Source: Spartobacteria bacterium
GTDB taxonomy: Bacteria > Verrucomicrobiota > Verrucomicrobiia > Chthoniobacterales > UBA10450
Assembly (NCBI GenBank): GCA_003169695.1
Contig: PNAS01000013.1
Span: 143,797-207,796 of the forward strand
Direction of reading: 5' to 3'
Length of the DNA stretch: 64,000 nucleotides
Shown: piece by piece, positions 63,261-64,000 of the stretch
Layout of the letters: each line of letters opens with the position of its first letter
How positions within the stretch are numbered: position 1 is the first letter of the stretch
Made by a program: the position numbers and the translations under genes
The notes under the pieces: generated by a model
Database searches by the model: none
What the model saw: only the letters and a program-made list of their open reading frames with translations
Told to the model about the DNA's origin: nothing

Positions 63261-64000
63261 TCAGCGCGCCGGTATTGCACCTCCCCGCGCCTTCATTTCC
63301 GTGCCCGCCTCTTTCGTCGGCGGTGTGCCTCTGACGCGAGCTATGAATCCGTGGGCAATGCCGGAAGAATCGGCGTAACGACCGCAGATAAACCCCCGCG
63401 CATTGATTCCGTTAAGCGATGTAAAGGTTGACCCGGGATAATCGAAAGTGAAGAAGTTGTTTGGCGGGACAAAGAAGAGTCCATGAGTCACGCCTGAGCT
63501 GTCCGCATATCTGCCCACCACCCAGCGCTTGCCGTGCTGTTCATCGGCCTGACCCTGTTCGGCATCTTTGTTCCTATTGTTAACTCCAAACAGGATTGTC
63601 TGAACGGAGCCCGGAGGATCGATCGGGAAGTGCAGCGCCCCATTGGCGTCCCGGTAGTAGCCGTGAAGGATTCCTGAGCCGTCTATATAGTATCCCACCA
63701 CCAACTGCTTTGAATGTCGATCCCCAGTGTGATCGGAGTCATCGCGGCCATTATTCATCTCGTAAGCAAGGGTCACGAGAGCTCCTGGGACGCTAAACGA
63801 CGTTATGGTTCCGCCAACGCTGACATACCCCTGGAAGATCCCGCTGCCGGGATCAAACCCGCCGGTAAAGTCGCCAGGATCGTTTATACTAAGCACAGTG
63901 GTACTGACCGCGCCGGGAACATCGTATTCTGTGAAGGTGCCGCCCGACAGGAAAAACCCGTGATTGTTGCCATCCGGGCTGGCGTAGTCACCGCAGACTG
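63261..64000 (-). CDS. HAF-repeat extracellular protein, partial
   Basis: The frame is open to the right end of the window, so the N-terminus is missing; about 246 codons are seen. Repeats of 30-40 residues with SSGVTHGLFF, GSGILHGYYRD, SSGIAHGFIAR and INARGFICGRYAD are the HAF type found in exported proteins of soil bacteria. Its role is unknown. It is 37 bp downstream end-to-start from the sigma gene region, on the same strand. Confidence 0.65.
   Translation of the reverse strand, partial: VCGDYASPDGNNHGFFLSGGTFTEYDVPGAVSTTVLSINDPGDFTGGFDPGSGIFQGYVSVGGTITSFSVPGALVTLAYEMNNGRDDSDHTGDRHSKQLVVGYYIDGSGILHGYYRDANGALHFPIDPPGSVQTILFGVNNRNKDAEQGQADEQHGKRWVVGRYADSSGVTHGLFFVPPNNFFTFDYPGSTFTSLNGINARGFICGRYADSSGIAHGFIARVRGTPPTKEAGTEMKARGGAIPAR

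Overview
The window looks like a soil member of the Verrucomicrobiota, probably near Chthoniobacterales/Spartobacteria. This is inferred from gene content only: GC-rich DNA, a SufCBD cluster without other suf genes, a pyrR-pyrB-pyrC cluster, a sigma factor translated with a serine/threonine kinase carrying TPRs, and FlgO-like/TPR proteins. No database search was possible.

Core region, 1 to about 24.5 kb. In order: the 3' end of a D-aminoacylase gene; a minus-strand group of multihaem cytochrome c, ResB and a DUF1353 lipoprotein; a DUF883-type membrane protein; helicase HrpB; a methyltransferase overlapping pdxH; an ankyrin/L,D-transpeptidase fusion; an NTF2-like secreted protein; a Coa1-like protein; an Mrp-type ATPase; pyrR-pyrB-pyrC joined by 4-bp overlaps; a CBS protein; a WYL regulator; sufC-sufB-sufD; and a response regulator followed by a cyclic-nucleotide-binding-domain histidine kinase. 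The core ends at a complete tRNA-Gln(TTG).

Accessory region, about 24.7 to 58.9 kb. It begins with a 3' half of a tRNA-Thr and ends with a 5' half of a tRNA-Ala. From left to right it holds: (i) small HTH and unknown genes; (ii) a minus-strand set of a patatin-like phospholipase, a papain/C39-like cysteine peptidase and two small proteins; (iii) a type I restriction-modification operon in which three extra genes sit between hsdS and hsdR, all joined by 4-bp stop/start overlaps; (iv) array A, a minus-oriented row of integron attC-like sites each followed by one small gene; (v) a secreted beta-propeller protein and a TPR protein; (vi) an integration/replication module with a FimB-type recombinase, a helicase, an archaeo-eukaryotic-type primase, an excisionase-like HTH protein and a frameshifted tyrosine integrase; (vii) array B, a plus-oriented row of attC-like sites bracketed by two copies of an HTH gene. 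No integron integrase (IntI) is visible, so both arrays look like IntI-less attC clusters (CALIN).

Right flank, 56.7 to 64 kb. A FlgO/TPR protein, a small unknown gene, a sigma factor with its serine/threonine kinase, and the end of a HAF-type repeat protein running off the window.

The strongest candidates for undescribed biology are the attC arrays with their unknown membrane-protein cassettes, the hsdS-X-Y-Z-hsdR operon, and the phospholipase/cysteine-peptidase operon. All functions are read from motifs by eye.
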